DNA from: Ruminococcus sp. UBA1409
GTDB lineage: Bacteria; Bacillota; Clostridia; Oscillospirales; Ruminococcaceae
Direction: 5' to 3'
Assembly (NCBI GenBank): GCA_002305045.1
Contig: DBPX01000011.1
Span: 39,606 to 65,562 of the forward strand
Length of the DNA stretch: 25,957 nt
Shown: one piece after another, positions 24,405-25,957 of the stretch
How the letters are laid out: every line of letters begins with the position of its first letter
Position numbering within the stretch: position 1 is the stretch's first letter
Notes under the pieces: generated by a model
Database searches by the model: none
Told to the model about the DNA's origin: nothing
The model's input: the letters and a program-made list of their open reading frames with translations, nothing else
Program-made: the position numbers and the translations under genes

Positions 24405-25853
24405 ATGAGCGGATTCGGCGAGAAAATATATCTTGCGCACCTTGGAAAGGCTCCCTGTGCGCTTGATTTGGGGGACGGCAGCGAAAGAGGGGAGTATGTC
24501 AATCAGGACTATATCCTAAACAAGCTGGGAAGACCTCACAGAGCGATAAACCTCATGTACTGCTACTATCCGCTGGACGAGGGCTGGCCGGTAAGAGCCA
24601 GCGTCGCCTTCCCGTCTAAGGATAAAACAAACGCCTGGGGCTATCCCTACGACGATTACTTTACATACCGTGGAGGGCTTGAGGGCAAGAAGGACGACCC
24701 TGTCTTTGAGCAGATGAGGGATATAAGAAGGCATGGCCAGGATGTCATCCTGACTCTTACCGTCGACCCGAGGCTTAGCGACGACCATCTTATTGCCATA
24801 GCCAAGGACCTTCTGCCCTTTGGAAGGATAATGGTAAGAATCAACCACGAGGCTACGGGAAGCTGGTTTTCCTTCAACAAAAGGGCGAGCTATAAGGAGG
24901 TCGCCGACTTCTTCACAAGATTTGCAAGGATAATCCATGAGTATGCTCCCAACGCCAGGACGATTCTCTGCGCCGGCACCACAGGGGAGGACGGGGAGTC
25001 TCCCGAAAAAATCGGTATGGAGGAGCTGTTCCTTGAGGCGGCAAGGGAGACTGACATCTGGTCGATTGACAAATATATGTCGCTTCACTGGGGATGGCCC
25101 AACGATGTCGCCGTAAAGGGAGGGGGAAGCTACTCCAGCACGGGAGCCAAGCCGGTTTACGACACCTGCAGGTCCACCTACGAAAGGTATAAGGAAATCA
25201 CAGGTCAGGATAAGCCGATGGTAATGAGCGAGCATAATGCAGACGGCGATGTAAACGGCCCTTACGACCAGTGCCTGATGCTAAGACGCTTTTGCGAGAT
25301 GGTCGAGGGCAATAAGGACACCTGGCTGGACGGCTTTACCTTGTATCAGTTCAGGGACCGTGGACGGCTCGGGCTTGAGTGGGAGGACCCCAACAACCCT
25401 GAGGTCGGAATTGAGCTCCCGCTCCTGAAGGAGTATAAAAGAATACTGCACAGCGACTGGTTCAAGCCCCCGATAGAGCTTGGCTCAGAGGCGTCGCTTC
25501 CCGTTAGGACAAGGTGGGGAGGCTCAGAGGATTCCGACGGCATAGCTCTGCCTGTACAGCTTGAGGCAGACCCTGTTTACTGCGAGCTGTTCTTTGACGA
25601 GGACGACGATTCAAACCTCATGATAGAGTTTGCCGGAAGATGGTTTTACAAGTCCCCCGGCTGCCGCTACATCGACCTCATGCCGGCGTTCTTTGAGAAC
25701 CGTCTCACAGGTCCTAAGCAGCTAAGCCTAAGCATCTTCTGCCCTCCCGCAAGCGGAGAAAACGCCCCCGGGGAGACAAACTACTTCTACGAGCTTAAAA
25801 AGCTTCCTAAAATCAGGATAGACTACGAGCCTTGCATACCCTTCACCATCTGA
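24405..25853 (+). CDS. Clan GH-A-like TIM-barrel glycoside hydrolase, GH26-like, cytoplasmic
   Basis: The 482-residue protein has a barrel-like region (about 1-350) and a beta-rich C-terminal region (about 370-482). Two Glu residues stand where clan GH-A catalytic residues are expected: Glu149 in MVRINHEATGSWFSF, which resembles the acid/base motif of GH26 (LHE-x-N/T-G-x-WF), and Glu276 in KPMVMSEHNADGD as possible nucleophile. This suggests a retaining enzyme for beta-linked sugars such as mannans or beta-glucans, but the family is an inference. No signal peptide or membrane segment is seen, so it should act inside the cell on imported oligosaccharides. The ATG has AAAGGA ten bases upstream. 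It has its own promoter and terminator and no neighbouring sugar transporter or regulator in view. Confidence 0.8.
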   Translation: MSGFGEKIYLAHLGKAPCALDLGDGSERGEYVNQDYILNKLGRPHRAINLMYCYYPLDEGWPVRASVAFPSKDKTNAWGYPYDDYFTYRGGLEGKKDDPVFEQMRDIRRHGQDVILTLTVDPRLSDDHLIAIAKDLLPFGRIMVRINHEATGSWFSFNKRASYKEVADFFTRFARIIHEYAPNARTILCAGTTGEDGESPEKIGMEELFLEAARETDIWSIDKYMSLHWGWPNDVAVKGGGSYSSTGAKPVYDTCRSTYERYKEITGQDKPMVMSEHNADGDVNGPYDQCLMLRRFCEMVEGNKDTWLDGFTLYQFRDRGRLGLEWEDPNNPEVGIELPLLKEYKRILHSDWFKPPIELGSEASLPVRTRWGGSEDSDGIALPVQLEADPVYCELFFDEDDDSNLMIEFAGRWFYKSPGCRYIDLMPAFFENRLTGPKQLSLSIFCPPASGENAPGETNYFYELKKLPKIRIDYEPCIPFTI

Positions 25854-25894
25854 TTTAAAATAGCGCCGCCAAAAGAAGACTTCTGGCGAAAAAG

Positions 25895-25928
25895 AGTCCC
25901 GCAGCTAAAGCTGCGGGACTTAGTTTTT
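25895..25928. terminator. Bidirectional terminator after the GH-like gene
   Basis: A perfect 11-pair hairpin (AGTCCCGCAGC, loop TAAA, GCTGCGGGACT; 25895-25920) is followed by TAGTTTTT on the plus strand and, read the other way, by CTTTTT on the minus strand. This implies a minus-strand gene beyond the right edge that ends here. Confidence 0.92.
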
Positions 25929-25931
25929 GAC

Positions 25932-25955
25932 AAACCAAAGCTTGCTTGGTTTTTA
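25932..25955 (+). terminator. Second terminator-like hairpin at the right edge
   Basis: AAACCAA (25932-25938) pairs with TTGGTTT (25946-25952) around a seven-base loop, and the T-run continues to 25954. It backs up the stronger terminator just before it. The edge of the window prevents seeing what follows. Confidence 0.55.
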
Positions 25956-25957
25956 CC

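Overview
The window looks like a chromosomal core segment of an endospore-forming Clostridia (Firmicutes) bacterium, probably a gut Oscillospirales/Ruminococcaceae-type organism. That placement is inference from gene content and order: a dgt-dnaG-sigA operon, a clostridial short glnA followed by an ANTAR regulator gene, spoVAD/spoVAE, AAGGAGG-type ribosome binding sites, frequent TTG/GTG starts and SigA-type promoters with 17-bp spacers. There is no insertion sequence, prophage, CRISPR array, tRNA or rRNA that I can see. Nearly all genes lie on the minus strand; only spoVAD-spoVAE and the last gene are on the plus strand.

Layout, in transcription order on the minus strand. (a) 20934 to 17746: a lipoprotein, a cyclophilin-type prolyl isomerase and uvrC, behind a good promoter at 21023-21051. 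(b) 17587 to 12638: a conserved TIM-barrel protein of unknown role, rsmD, coaD, a coiled-coil protein, aspartate kinase and a two-repeat lipoprotein, with a promoter at 17653-17681. (c) 12595 to 12231: rpmE (L31) with its own promoter and a folded leader that may form a pseudoknot next to the ribosome binding site. (d) 12230 to 11208: a 400-base gap with a three-copy 15-base repeat and a terminator, then yigZ. (e) 11084 to 7112: dgt-dnaG-sigA, ending in a long-stem terminator. (f) 6889 to 1: glnA, an ANTAR-domain regulator (NitR-like), pyrG, purF, purC and purB (cut by the left edge), in one tightly packed run behind a perfect SigA promoter and a leader of about 340 nt.

The right end (21140-25957) holds spoVAD-spoVAE (plus), a MATE exporter (minus, convergent with them across a shared terminator), and a cytoplasmic clan GH-A-like glycosidase (plus) with its own promoter and a terminator that works in both directions.

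The most interesting part is the glnA unit. Its leader carries an intrinsic terminator, and the terminator's 5' arm is also the loop and 3' arm of a hairpin with a hexanucleotide loop having A at position 1 and G at position 4. That is the hallmark of ANTAR-protein targets, and the gene right after glnA encodes an ANTAR protein. The operon then continues into two glutamine-consuming amidotransferases (CTP synthase, PurF) and two further purine genes, which suggests one attenuation switch linking glutamine supply to nucleotide synthesis. The GlnA itself has Lys where the family's catalytic flap Glu is expected. I found no clearly new multi-gene system; the novel material is regulatory RNA and small oddities within housekeeping genes.
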